The notes under the pieces are model-generated. The model was not told the origin of the DNA, ran no database searches, and worked only from the letters and a program-made list of their open reading frames with translations. Source: Rubrivivax gelatinosus (GTDB taxonomy: Bacteria > Pseudomonadota > Gammaproteobacteria > Burkholderiales > Burkholderiaceae_C). From it: a DNA stretch of 64,000 bases. Each line of letters opens with the position of its first letter. Positions within the stretch are counted from its first letter, which is position 1. Positions 9,240-18,425 of this stretch are shown piece after piece. Made by a program: the position numbers and the translations under genes. The stretch is from contig NZ_SLXD01000013.1 in NCBI RefSeq assembly GCF_004340905.1, forward strand, positions 62,001 through 126,000, in the 5' to 3' direction.

Positions 9240-10171
9240 AGACCCGCCGCCTTCAGACGGTTGGCCTGGCTGCGGTAGAAGGCCACCGGGTCGGACGCGA
9301 CGAAGTTGCGCAGGCCCAGCGCCTGGTTCACCTCGTCGAGGTGGTTCCAGCCGTAATCGTCACGCAGCACCGTGCCCCAGTGCGACGAGCAGCGGCCCAC
9401 CAGGCCGTCGTTGGTCTCGCCGGTGAAGAAAGCCGAGGCCAGCATCAGGAAGGCGTCGCCCGGGTCGAGCAGGTTGGTGACGACGCTGGTGCCGCCCACC
9501 GAGGCGTAGCGCACGCCGTTGACGACCGAGGGGCCCTGGCCGCAGGCCGAAGTCGGCGCGCCCTGCGGGAAGCGGGTGTTGAAGGCCGCCGCGCCGGGCG
9601 TGTTCAGCGAGGCCAGCGCCGCCAGCGCGTCCTGCGGCAGCTGGGGGTTGCCGGAAATCCACGAGATGACGACCCCCAGCGCGTTGACGATCGCGGCCAC
9701 GACGCCGGTCAGCCCGGTGGTTTCGGCCATGGCCTGGATGCCGTCGGCCACGGGCGAGCCGGTGTGCGGCGAGCCCACCGTCGTCACCGAGGCGACGAGA
9801 TCCGGCGCGACCGCGGCGACGTAACGCGCCGTCGGCCCGCCATGGCTGTGGCCGACGAGGTTGAACTTGCCGTGGCCGTAGGCCGCCTTCAGCTGGCGCA
9901 GCTGGGCCAGCAGCTGTTCACCGCGCGCCTCGGTGCTTTCCAGTGCCGAGACCGAGGGCGTGAAGACCACCGCGCCGCCCGAACGCAGCGCCGCCGGCAC
10001 GCCGTAGAAGTAGTCGACCGGGCCGATGGCGCCGAAGCCCAGCATGCCGTGCACCAGCACGATGGGGTAACGCGTCTGGGTGTAGGTGTCGGCCTGCGCC
10101 GGCAACGGCGTCAGCGTCACGGACAGGGTCAACGCCAGCGTGGCGCAGGCGGCGCGGATGCGTCGGCTCAT
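9236..10171 (-). CDS. Secreted triacylglycerol lipase, bacterial family I.1/I.2
   Basis: A 311-residue extracellular lipase hydrolysing long-chain triglycerides. The signal peptide ends near LPAQA (residue 27). The oxyanion region is LVHGMLGFG (39-47), the nucleophile Ser109 lies in GHSHG, and the acid and base are probably Asp255 (NDGLV) and His277 (NHLDEVN). Cys210 and Cys261 are placed to form the single disulfide of this family. AGGAGGGAG before the ATG fixes the start; a longer frame upstream has no such signal. The adjacent foldase gene confirms that this is the foldase-dependent type. Export is expected through a type II secretion system outside the window. Confidence 0.94.
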   Translation of the reverse strand: MSRRIRAACATLALTLSVTLTPLPAQADTYTQTRYPIVLVHGMLGFGAIGPVDYFYGVPAALRSGGAVVFTPSVSALESTEARGEQLLAQLRQLKAAYGHGKFNLVGHSHGGPTARYVAAVAPDLVASVTTVGSPHTGSPVADGIQAMAETTGLTGVVAAIVNALGVVISWISGNPQLPQDALAALASLNTPGAAAFNTRFPQGAPTSACGQGPSVVNGVRYASVGGTSVVTNLLDPGDAFLMLASAFFTGETNDGLVGRCSSHWGTVLRDDYGWNHLDEVNQALGLRNFVASDPVAFYRSQANRLKAAGL

Positions 10172-10346
10172 CTCTCCCTCCTGGACTGATGGACGCCGCT
10201 TGGGCGCGGCTGCTGCGCATCTCACCCGAGCGACCGGCCGGTCGGCATCGGGGCTTGCCCGTGGCGCCGGGGTGACTCCCCTGATCGCGGGTGACCAGGC
10301 GTCACGCGCGGCACACTCGCGGCCGAACGCGACACGCTGCCCCGCC

Positions 10347-10517
10347 ATGAACACCGGCCGTGCCTTCAAAGGCAACAAACGCTTCCTGCCGAGCAAACCC
10401 TGCGCGGTCTGCGGCCGGCCCATGGTCTGGCGCCGCGCCTGGGCGAAGAACTGGGACGAGGTCCGCTACTGTTCGGACGCCTGCCGCCGGCGCAAGAACA
10501 CGGAGCGCGACGCATGA
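10347..10517 (+). CDS. DUF2256 small zinc-finger-like protein
   Basis: A 56-residue basic protein with two cysteine pairs, CAVC and CSDAC, spaced like a small zinc-binding knuckle. This matches DUF2256, which commonly lies beside FeS-type cryptochrome/photolyase genes, and here its stop overlaps the next gene's start by 4 nt (ATGA). The molecular function is not established. Close coupling suggests a role linked to the photolyase. Confidence 0.85.
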   Translation: MNTGRAFKGNKRFLPSKPCAVCGRPMVWRRAWAKNWDEVRYCSDACRRRKNTERDA

Positions 10518-12055
10518 GGCATCTGGTGCTGGTGCTCGGCGACCAGCTCGACGCCGAGGCCGCGGCCTTCGACGGTTTCGACGCGGTGCAGGACGCGGTC
10601 TGGATGGCCGAGGTCGACGAGGAGTCGACCCACGTGGCATCCAGCCAGCCGCGCACGGCGCTGTTCCTCGCGGCGATGCGCCACTTCGCCGCCGCGCTGC
10701 AGGCCGCCGGCCGGCGCGTGCACTACACGCGGCTGGACGACGCCGGCAACCGCGGCGGCCTGGCCGCCGAGCTGGACGCCACGATCACGCGCCTGCAGCC
10801 GCTGGCGCTGGTGATGACCGCGCCCGGCGACCACCGCGTGCTGCGCGCGCTGCAGGCCGTGGCCGCGGCGCGCGGCCTGCCGCTGGAGCTGCGCCCCGAC
10901 CGCCACTTCTTCTGCACCGTGCGCGAGTTCGCCGCCCACGCGCGCGCCCGGCGCACGCTGCGGCTGGAGTTCTTCTACCGCGAGATGCGCCGCCGCCACG
11001 GCGTGCTGATGGATGGCGGTGAACCCTGCGGCGGGCGCTGGAACTACGACGCCGACAACCGCGAGGCCTTCGGCCGCGACGGCCCGCCGCCGCACGCCGA
11101 GCCGCCGCGTTTCGAGCCCGATGCGACGACGCGCGAGGTGCTGGACCTCGTGCGGCGCCGCTTCGCCAGCCACCCCGGGCGGCTGGAGTCTTTCGCCTGG
11201 CCGGTGACGCGGGAGCAGGCCTTGCACGCTCTGGAGCGTTTCGTCGCCGAGCGCCTGGCCGGCTTCGGCCGCTGGCAGGACGCACTCTGGCCCGGCGCGC
11301 CCTGGCTCTGGCACTCGCAGCTCTCGGCAGCGCTGAACCTGAAGCTGCTGAGCCCGCGCGAGGTCGTCGCCGCCGCCGAGGCCGCCTACCGCGCGGGCCG
11401 CGTGCCGCTGCAGAGCGCCGAAGGTTTCATCCGCCAGATCCTCGGCTGGCGCGAGTACGTGCGCGGCGTCTACTGGACGCGCATGCCGGGCTACGCCGAG
11501 CTCAACGCCTGGGACGCGCATGAACCGCTGCCGGCCTTCTACTGGAGCGGCGAGACGCCGATGGCCTGCCTGGCCGACGCCATCGGCCAGACGCTGGAGC
11601 ACGGCTACGCCCACCACATCCAGCGCCTGATGGTCACCGGGCTGTACGCGCTGCTGCTCGGCGTCGAACCGAAGCAGGTGCACGCCTGGTACCTGGCGGT
11701 CTACGTCGACGCCGTCGAATGGGTGGAGCTGCCGAACACGCTGGGCATGAGCCAGAACGCCGACGGCGGCCTGATGGCCAGCAAACCCTATGTCGCCAGC
11801 GGCCGCTACATCGAGCGCATGAGCGCCGGCCGGCTGTGCGCCGGCTGCCGCTTCCGCCCCGGCGAACGTGTCGGCGACACGGCCTGCCCGTTCACGACGC
11901 TGTACTGGGACTTCCTGCTGCGCCACGAGGCGACGCTGGCCGCCAACCCGCGGATGGTGATGCCGCTCAAGCACCTGGCGCGCCTCGACGCGGCCGAGCG
12001 GGCGCGCATCGGCGAACGTGCGGCGGCGCTGCGTGCCGGCACCGCCGGCGTCTGA
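10514..12055 (+). CDS. FeS-type cryptochrome/(6-4) photolyase-related protein (PhrB/CryB clade)
   Basis: A 513-residue flavoprotein of the bacterial iron-sulfur cryptochrome/photolyase class, which repairs (6-4) photoproducts or senses light. The N-terminal Rossmann-like domain starts with LVLVLGDQLD, and the helical FAD-binding domain includes GYAHHIQRLMV near residue 366, carrying the His pair typical of the clade. Cysteines near 354 (PMACLAD), 442 and 445 (CAGC) and 457 (TACPF) are spaced like the four [4Fe-4S] ligands of Agrobacterium PhrB. Repair versus signalling activity cannot be decided from sequence. Its TGA directly abuts the convergent glycerate-kinase stop. Confidence 0.92.
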   Translation: MRHLVLVLGDQLDAEAAAFDGFDAVQDAVWMAEVDEESTHVASSQPRTALFLAAMRHFAAALQAAGRRVHYTRLDDAGNRGGLAAELDATITRLQPLALVMTAPGDHRVLRALQAVAAARGLPLELRPDRHFFCTVREFAAHARARRTLRLEFFYREMRRRHGVLMDGGEPCGGRWNYDADNREAFGRDGPPPHAEPPRFEPDATTREVLDLVRRRFASHPGRLESFAWPVTREQALHALERFVAERLAGFGRWQDALWPGAPWLWHSQLSAALNLKLLSPREVVAAAEAAYRAGRVPLQSAEGFIRQILGWREYVRGVYWTRMPGYAELNAWDAHEPLPAFYWSGETPMACLADAIGQTLEHGYAHHIQRLMVTGLYALLLGVEPKQVHAWYLAVYVDAVEWVELPNTLGMSQNADGGLMASKPYVASGRYIERMSAGRLCAGCRFRPGERVGDTACPFTTLYWDFLLRHEATLAANPRMVMPLKHLARLDAAERARIGERAAALRAGTAGV

Positions 12056-13360
12056 TCAGACGATCAGCAGCGCCCGGAAGTCGTTGACGTTGGTGTAGGT
12101 CGGCCCGGTGACGACCAGGTCGCCCAGCGCTTCGAACAGCGGGAAGCTGTCGTGGCGGTCCAGCTGCTCGGCGGGTTTGAGGCCCGCGGCCGCGGCGCGC
12201 GCCAGCGTGTCGGGCGTGACGATGGCGCCGGCGTTGCGCTCGACGCCGTCGATGCCGTCGGTGTCGGCGGCCAGCACGTGCACGCCGGGTTCGCCCTGCA
12301 GCGCCAGCGCGCAGCCGAGCAGGAACTCGCCGGCGCGGCCGCCGCGCCCGCCTGGGGTGCGCACGGTGACGGTGGTCTCGCCGCCGGACAGCAGAACGCA
12401 AGGCTTGGCAAAGGGCTGGCCGCGGCGGGCGACGGCCCGTGCCAGCGCCGCGTGCACCTTGCCGACCTCGCGGCTCTCGCCCTCGATCTCGTCGCTGAGC
12501 ACGTGGGCCTCGATGCCGGCCTCGCGCGCCCGCGCGGCGGCGGCTTCCAGGCTCTGCTGCGGCGTCGCGATCAGCTCGACGGTGTGGCCGGCGAAACACG
12601 GGTCGTCGGGCTTGGGCGTCTCGAACGCGCCGCCCTCCAGCCCGGCGCGCGCCGCCGGCGGCAGTTCGATCGTGTAGCGCCGGCAGATCGCCAGCGCGTC
12701 GGCGCAGCTCGTCGCGTCGGCCACCGTCGGGCCGCTGGCGATGACGCCGGGTTCGTCACCCGGCACGTCGCTGATCAGCAGCGAGTGCACACGCGCCGGT
12801 GCGGCCAGCGCCGCCAGCCGGCCACCCTTGATCGCCGAGAGGTGCTTGCGCACGCAGTTCATTTCGCCGATCGACGCACCGCTCAGCAGCAGCGCGCGGT
12901 TGACGGCCTGCTTGTCCTCCAGCGTCAGCCCCGGCGCCGGCAGCGACAGCAGCGCCGAGCCGCCGCCGGAGATCAGCGCCAGCACCAGATCGTCCGGGCC
13001 CAGGCCCTGCACCAGCGTGGCGATGCGCGCCGCGGCAGCGCGGCCGGCAGCGTCGGGCACCGGGTGGGCGGCCTCGACGACCTCGATGCGGCCGCCGCGG
13101 GCGCGGTAGGCCGGCGGCAGGTGCTCGTAGCGCGTGACGACCAGGCCCGACAGCGGCGCATCGGCCGGCCAGGCGGCGTCCAGCGCCGCGGCCATCGCGC
13201 CGCCCGCCTTGCCGGCACCGACGACGACGGTGCGCCCGCGCGGCGGCGGCGGCAGATGCGCACCCAGCACCTGCCCGGGCAGCGCCCGCCGCACCGCGGC
13301 GTCGTACAGCGCACGCAGGAAGGCGCGGGGGTCCAGGCGGGGGTCGGGCAGGGCAGGCAT
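12056..13360 (-). CDS. Glycerate 2-kinase (DUF4147/MOFRL family)
   Basis: A 434-residue cytoplasmic kinase phosphorylating D-glycerate to 2-phosphoglycerate in glyoxylate/tartrate catabolism; homologues are often labelled hydroxypyruvate reductase (TtuD). Visible motifs are VVGAGKAGGAMA near the N-terminus, LALISGGGSALL, NCVRKHLSAIKGGRLA, SDVPGD, and in the MOFRL domain LLSGGETTVTV and LAADTDGIDG. A GTG one codon upstream of the chosen ATG is possible, and no clear ribosome-binding site distinguishes them. No glyoxylate-pathway neighbours are present. Confidence 0.92.
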   Translation of the reverse strand: MPALPDPRLDPRAFLRALYDAAVRRALPGQVLGAHLPPPPRGRTVVVGAGKAGGAMAAALDAAWPADAPLSGLVVTRYEHLPPAYRARGGRIEVVEAAHPVPDAAGRAAAARIATLVQGLGPDDLVLALISGGGSALLSLPAPGLTLEDKQAVNRALLLSGASIGEMNCVRKHLSAIKGGRLAALAAPARVHSLLISDVPGDEPGVIASGPTVADATSCADALAICRRYTIELPPAARAGLEGGAFETPKPDDPCFAGHTVELIATPQQSLEAAAARAREAGIEAHVLSDEIEGESREVGKVHAALARAVARRGQPFAKPCVLLSGGETTVTVRTPGGRGGRAGEFLLGCALALQGEPGVHVLAADTDGIDGVERNAGAIVTPDTLARAAAAGLKPAEQLDRHDSFPLFEALGDLVVTGPTYTNVNDFRALLIV

Positions 13361-13443
13361 CACGCCAGCTTATCGGACACGCCGGCAGCGCGGCCGGGCA
13401 TCGCCTATGCTCGCCGGCCGTTCCTCGAACCCGCATCAGCGCC

Positions 13444-14724
13444 TTGTTCCCCGCCTCCCACTCCGACGACACCCGCATCAAGCGCCTGCCCAACGGCGTG
13501 CGCATCGTGACGATCCGCATGCCGCACGTGCACACCGCCAGCATCGGCGTCTTCGTGCGCAGCGGCAGCGTGCACGAATCGAAGCTGGACAACGGCATCA
13601 GCCATTTCGTCGAGCACATGGTGTTCAAGGGCACGCTGATGCGCGACGCCCGCCGCATCAACCTCGACGCCGAGCGCCTGGGCGCCGAAGTCAACGCCCA
13701 CACCGACAAGGACCACACCGGCTACACGATGCACGGCCGGCCGGCCGACGTGCCGCAGTTGGTCGAGATGCTGGCCGACCTGGTGCGCCACCCCACCTTC
13801 CCGGCCGAGGAGCTGGAGCGCGAGCGCCAGGTGCTGCTGCACGAGTGCACCGAGGACGAGGACGACCCGCTGTCGACTGCGTTCAAGCTCTTCGACAAGG
13901 CCTGCTGGGGCAGCCACGCGCTGGCCCAGTCGGTCATCGGCCCGCGGCGCAACATCGAACGTTTCGGCCGCGACGCGCTCGTGGACTACCTGCGCCGCCA
14001 GTACACCGGCGCCAACGTCGTCGTCGGCGCCGCCGGCGACATCGACGTGCCGGCCTTCGAGGCGGCGGTCGAAGCTGCCTTCGGCACGATGGACGCCGGC
14101 CACGAGAACCTCGTCGCCGCGCCGGTCTATGCCGGCGGCGTGGCGACGAAACGGCTGGCGGGCAGCAGCCAGGCGCACCTGGTGCTCGGTTTCCCGCTGC
14201 CCGGGCTGTCGGCGCAGGACCCGGCCGGCGTGCTGGCCGCGGCGGTCTTCGGCGAAGGCATGAGCTCGCCGCTGATGGACCGCATCCGCGAGCAGCGCGG
14301 CCTGGCCTACTACACCGCCTGCTCGGCCGACGTGCTCGACGTGGCGGGCCAGTTCGTCGTCGAGGCCTCGACCTCGCCGCAGCAGATCGACGAGCTGCTG
14401 GCCGAGACGCTGGCGCTGCTGAAGGCCCAGGCCGCCCAGGTCGGCGACGAGGATCTGGAGCGCGCCAAGGCCCAGCTCGCGGTTCGCCGCCTGCGCGCCC
14501 ACGAGCGCCCCTATCGGCGCCTGGAAGACGCCGTGCTGGACCTCTACGCCACCGGCAACGTCTGCGACACGCGCACCTGGTGCGCGAGGATCGACGCGGT
14601 GCCGGCCGAGACCGTACGGGCGGCTTTCGCGCGTTTGCTCGCCGCGGGGCCGACCGTCGCCTTGTCGGGCGAGCTGCCGCGCGCCGCCGGCGAACGCGTG
14701 CGTTCGCTGCTCGCGGCGGCCTGA
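13444..14724 (+). CDS. M16-family zinc metallopeptidase
   Basis: A 426-residue pitrilysin/processing-peptidase-type protein. The inverted zinc motif HFVEH is present at residues 54-58 and the distal ligand Glu134 lies in LLHECTED, so the active site is intact. The C-terminal half is the second, inactive M16 fold. No signal peptide is seen. The start used is TTG (13444); no ATG or GTG in frame lies close by, so the N-terminus is uncertain by a few residues. Many M16 genes come in pairs of active and inactive subunits, but only one is here. Confidence 0.87.
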   Translation: MFPASHSDDTRIKRLPNGVRIVTIRMPHVHTASIGVFVRSGSVHESKLDNGISHFVEHMVFKGTLMRDARRINLDAERLGAEVNAHTDKDHTGYTMHGRPADVPQLVEMLADLVRHPTFPAEELERERQVLLHECTEDEDDPLSTAFKLFDKACWGSHALAQSVIGPRRNIERFGRDALVDYLRRQYTGANVVVGAAGDIDVPAFEAAVEAAFGTMDAGHENLVAAPVYAGGVATKRLAGSSQAHLVLGFPLPGLSAQDPAGVLAAAVFGEGMSSPLMDRIREQRGLAYYTACSADVLDVAGQFVVEASTSPQQIDELLAETLALLKAQAAQVGDEDLERAKAQLAVRRLRAHERPYRRLEDAVLDLYATGNVCDTRTWCARIDAVPAETVRAAFARLLAAGPTVALSGELPRAAGERVRSLLAAA

Positions 14725-14782
14725 ACCCGCCCAGGCGCGACGCCGGGGCGGCGCCGCGGGGGGTGGGCCGCCGGCCGGCCGG

Positions 14783-15628
14783 TCAGCGCTTGGGCGGGCG
14801 GCCCTGGCCTTCGGGGCGCGGGCCGCGCGGGCCCGGGCCACGTTCACCGTCACGCCGCGGGCCACGGTCGGGCCGCGGGCCGTCGCCACGGGCGCCGTGT
14901 TCCCGCCGGTCACGGCCTTCCGGGCGCGGGCCCGGGCGGTTCTCCCGCGGCGGCATCGGCGGACGTTCGGCACGTTCGCGCCGCGCCTGTTCCAGCACCG
15001 CGTCGAGTTCGGCCTCGCCGATGCCTTTCAGCGCGCAGAAGTTGGCCGGCGTCAGCGTTGTCGTCTCGAAGGCGCGCAGCAGCCCGGCGCGGTCGCGGCG
15101 GGCGTCGTGGTCGGCCTGCTGCTGGCGGCGTGCGTCGACGTCGGCAGCGCGTGCGGCCGCACGTTCGGCGGCGCGGCGCTGCTCGTGCACGCCGCGGCGG
15201 CGGGCGATCTCGGCCGCGGCCAGTTCACGGTGCTCGGCGCTCAGCTCGCCGGCCGGCTGGCCGTCGAGGTCGTAACGCTGCTCGGACTTGACCAGCGCCG
15301 ACAGGTAGGCGTTGGACGTCGTGTAGCGGTGCAGGAAGACCGACAGCGTGCGCCGCGTGAAGACACCCGGCACACGCGCCTGGATGTCGGCCTGGATGCG
15401 CAGCTTCAGCGGCTTGGGCGGCGGCGCGAACAGCGCCGGGAAAAGTTCGGCCAGGCGCGCGGCGCATTCGGCCGGCGACAGCTCCGCCGCACGCGGGGCG
15501 GCCTCGGCGGGCTCGACGGCCGCGGCCGCCTCGACGGGCTCGGCCACGGGCTCGACGGCCGTCTCGGGCGTCTCGGGAGGAACGGACTCCGCGCCGGGTT
15601 CGGGCAGGGTTTGATCGTCGTCAGGCAT
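14783..15628 (-). CDS. ProQ/FinO-domain RNA-binding protein
   Basis: A 281-residue protein with an acidic Pro/Glu/Ala-rich N-terminus (1-50), a FinO/ProQ RNA-binding domain (about 51-150, including PPKPLKLRIQADI and a TLSVFLHRYTTSNAYL helix), a charged coiled linker (about 145-225), and a disordered Arg/Gly/Pro-rich tail (225-281) of PRPEGR-like repeats. ProQ-family proteins bind structured sRNAs and mRNA 3' ends. The RGG-like tail could add non-specific RNA binding. ATG at 15628 gives the expected N-terminus; the frame runs further upstream without a supported start. Confidence 0.85.
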   Translation of the reverse strand: MPDDDQTLPEPGAESVPPETPETAVEPVAEPVEAAAAVEPAEAAPRAAELSPAECAARLAELFPALFAPPPKPLKLRIQADIQARVPGVFTRRTLSVFLHRYTTSNAYLSALVKSEQRYDLDGQPAGELSAEHRELAAAEIARRRGVHEQRRAAERAAARAADVDARRQQQADHDARRDRAGLLRAFETTTLTPANFCALKGIGEAELDAVLEQARRERAERPPMPPRENRPGPRPEGRDRREHGARGDGPRPDRGPRRDGERGPGPRGPRPEGQGRPPKR

Positions 15629-15756
15629 GGAACACAGCGCGGAAAAGGTTCGGGATTGTCGCCGCTGCAGAGGACGTGTGGGAGCCGGTGGCGCAAGCCG
15701 GCGCAATTTCGCCCACCGGGGCGTCGCTACAGTCGCCGTTGCGTCTTCCGGAGCCC

Positions 15757-18423
15757 ATGATGATGTCGTTGCGTTTCCTCCGTACGTTCGCCGCGGCAGC
15801 CGCGCTGGCTGCCGGTGCCGCCCTCGCGCAGCCGCGTTTCGATTTCGACCGCACCCCGGGCACGCTGCCCAAGACGGTGCTGCCATCTCGTTACACGATC
15901 ACGCTGGATCTGGACCCGGCGGCCGAACGCTTCAGCGGCCAGGCGTCGATCGCGCTGCGCCTGCGCCGGGCGGTGCCCGAGATCGTGCTGCACGCCTACA
16001 CGCTGCAACCACGCGGGGCGACGCTCAAGGCCGGCGGCCGCGACCGCGCGCTGACCGTGACGGCCGACGAGGCGACGCAGACCTGGCGCCTGGTGCCCGC
16101 CGACGGCCGGCCGCTGCCGGCGGGCACGGCAACACTGGAGCTGGCCTGGGACGGCACGGTGCAGCGCAGCGGCTCGGGCCTGTACCGCGCGCCCTACGGC
16201 GGCGGCCGCGCGGGCGCGATGCTGGCGACCCAGCTCGAAGCGGTCTTCGCGCGCATGGTGTTCCCGGCCTTCGACGAACCCTCGTTCCGCGCGGTGTTCG
16301 AGCTCGCGGTGCGCACGCCGGTAGGCGTGGAGGTGGTGTCCAACACGGCCGAGCGCAGCGTCGTCGACGACGGCGGGCGCCGGCTGCACCGTTTCGAGCC
16401 GACGCCGCCGATGCCCAGCTACCTCGTGGCGCTGGCGGCCGGGCGCTTCGACACGCTGGCCGGACGCGCGGCCGGCGTGCCGCTGCGCATCCTCACGGCC
16501 CCCGGCAAGGCGGCGCAGGGCGCCTACGCGCTGGAGGTCACCGAGCGTGTGCTGCCGTTCTACAGCGCCTACTTCGGCCAGCGCTACGCGCTGCCCAAGC
16601 TGGACCAGCTGGCGGTGCCGAGCACGCGTTTCGGCGCGATGGAGGACTGGGGGCTGATCTCCTACGCGGAGAACACGCTGCTGTTCGACCCCGCGCACAG
16701 CGACACCAACACCCGCCGGCGCATCTTCTCGATCGTCGCGCACGAGGTCGCGCACCAGTGGTTCGGCAACCTCGTGACCGCTGCGTCCTGGGAGGAGATC
16801 TGGCTCAACGAGGCCTTCGCCACCTGGATGGCGGAGAAGGCGACCGAGCGCTTCAACCCCGAATGGAACATCGCGCTGCGCCGCCGCGGGCCGATCGACG
16901 ACGCCATGACGCGAGACGCCGGCGACTCGACGCGCGCGATCCGTTCCGGCCCGGTGCCCGAGGACCGCGTGTTCGACGTCTTCGACGACATCACCTACGT
17001 CAAGGGCGGGGCGGTGCTGGCGATGCTCGAGCAGTGGATCGGCCCGAAGGCCTTGCGCAACGGTCTGGCCGGCTACATGGCCGAGCGGCGGCTGTCCAAC
17101 GCGACGGCAGGCGATCTCTGGCACCACATCGGCCGCGCCTCGGGCCGCAACGTCGCCGCGGTGGCCACGAGCTGGACCGACCAGCCGGGCTTTCCGCTGG
17201 TGCAGGCCGAAAGCCGCTGCGAGCACGGACGCACCCGGCTGGAGCTGAGCCAGCGCCGCTTCACGCTCGACGGCCACGACGCGCCGGGGCTCTGGAAGCT
17301 GCCGCTGGTGGTGCAGCACGGCGGCCGCACGAGTTCGCTGCTGCTCGACGGCGTGCGCACGAGCACCACGCTGGCGGGCTGCCCGGCGACACCGACGCTG
17401 CTGAACCCGGGCGGCCAGGGCTTCTACCGCGTCGCCTACGCGCCGGACTGGCACGCCGCGCTGGCGGCGCGTTTTGCCGAGCTGCCCGGCACCGCCCAGG
17501 CGACGCTGCTGGCCGACACGCTGGCGCTGGCGCAGTCCGGGCGGCTGCCGATGGCCTCGCTGATCGAGCTGCTGGCGCAGCTGCCGTCGGTGCAGGGGCC
17601 GACACGCCCGGCGCTCTACGCCCAGGCGCGGCGGGCCTTCGAGTTCCTCGACGAGAGCCTTCACGACAGCCCGGCGCAGGCGCCGCTGCACGCCGCGGCC
17701 CGCGCGCTGTTCGCGCCGGAACTCGCGACGCTGGGCTGGACACCCCGTGCCGGCGAAGGCAGCGAAGCCGAGCAGCTGCGCAACGGCCTGATCGCCGACC
17801 TCGCGGCCTACGGCGACGAGGCGGTGATCGCGCGCGCGGGCGAACTCTTCGACGCCGAGCTCGCCGGCCGTGCGCCGCTGCCGCCGGCCATCCGCCAGGG
17901 CGTCGTCAGCGCCGTCGGGCGCCATGCCGACGAGGCGCGTTTCGCGGCGCTGCTGGCGCGGCTGGACGCCGCGGCCAGCGAAGAGGAGCGCTGGCTCTAC
18001 GCGTCGGCGATCGCCGAAGTGCCGGATGCGGCGCTGGCGCGCCGGCTGCTGGCACGGACGCTGGACGGCACGCTGCCGACGAACATCGCGACCACGCTGC
18101 CGCAGATGGTCGGCCAGGCACCCGGCCACGAGCAGCTGGCCTACGACTTCGTCGTTGCCGAGTTCGCACGACTGGGTGAACTCGCCGGGCCGATGTTCGG
18201 CGCCCGCGCCTGGCTGCTGCCAGGCACGGTGGCCGCCTCGGCCGATGCCGGCGTCGCCAGGCGCATGCTGGCCGACCAGCAGCGCCTGGTGGGCACACCC
18301 GGCGCCGCGACGGCGGCCCGAGCGGCCGCGCGCATCACGCTGCGTGCCCAGGTGCGCGCCGCCGAGGCACAGCGCCTGGCGCCGGCGCTGCAGGCACTGG
18401 CCTCGCGCCTGGCACCGGCCTGA
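15757..18423 (+). CDS. M1-family zinc aminopeptidase, exported
   Basis: An 888-residue metallopeptidase that removes N-terminal residues from peptides, apparently in the periplasm, since residues 1-24 form a signal peptide ending ALAQ. The exopeptidase motif GAMED is at 294-298 and the zinc site is HEVAHQ (His329, His333) with Glu352 in WLNEAF. A C-terminal ERAP1-like helical domain fills about 520-888. GGAG lies shortly before ATG 15757. It is divergent from the ProQ-like gene. Confidence 0.93.
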   Translation: MMMSLRFLRTFAAAAALAAGAALAQPRFDFDRTPGTLPKTVLPSRYTITLDLDPAAERFSGQASIALRLRRAVPEIVLHAYTLQPRGATLKAGGRDRALTVTADEATQTWRLVPADGRPLPAGTATLELAWDGTVQRSGSGLYRAPYGGGRAGAMLATQLEAVFARMVFPAFDEPSFRAVFELAVRTPVGVEVVSNTAERSVVDDGGRRLHRFEPTPPMPSYLVALAAGRFDTLAGRAAGVPLRILTAPGKAAQGAYALEVTERVLPFYSAYFGQRYALPKLDQLAVPSTRFGAMEDWGLISYAENTLLFDPAHSDTNTRRRIFSIVAHEVAHQWFGNLVTAASWEEIWLNEAFATWMAEKATERFNPEWNIALRRRGPIDDAMTRDAGDSTRAIRSGPVPEDRVFDVFDDITYVKGGAVLAMLEQWIGPKALRNGLAGYMAERRLSNATAGDLWHHIGRASGRNVAAVATSWTDQPGFPLVQAESRCEHGRTRLELSQRRFTLDGHDAPGLWKLPLVVQHGGRTSSLLLDGVRTSTTLAGCPATPTLLNPGGQGFYRVAYAPDWHAALAARFAELPGTAQATLLADTLALAQSGRLPMASLIELLAQLPSVQGPTRPALYAQARRAFEFLDESLHDSPAQAPLHAAARALFAPELATLGWTPRAGEGSEAEQLRNGLIADLAAYGDEAVIARAGELFDAELAGRAPLPPAIRQGVVSAVGRHADEARFAALLARLDAAASEEERWLYASAIAEVPDAALARRLLARTLDGTLPTNIATTLPQMVGQAPGHEQLAYDFVVAEFARLGELAGPMFGARAWLLPGTVAASADAGVARRMLADQQRLVGTPGAATAARAAARITLRAQVRAAEAQRLAPALQALASRLAPA

Positions 18424-18425
18424 GA

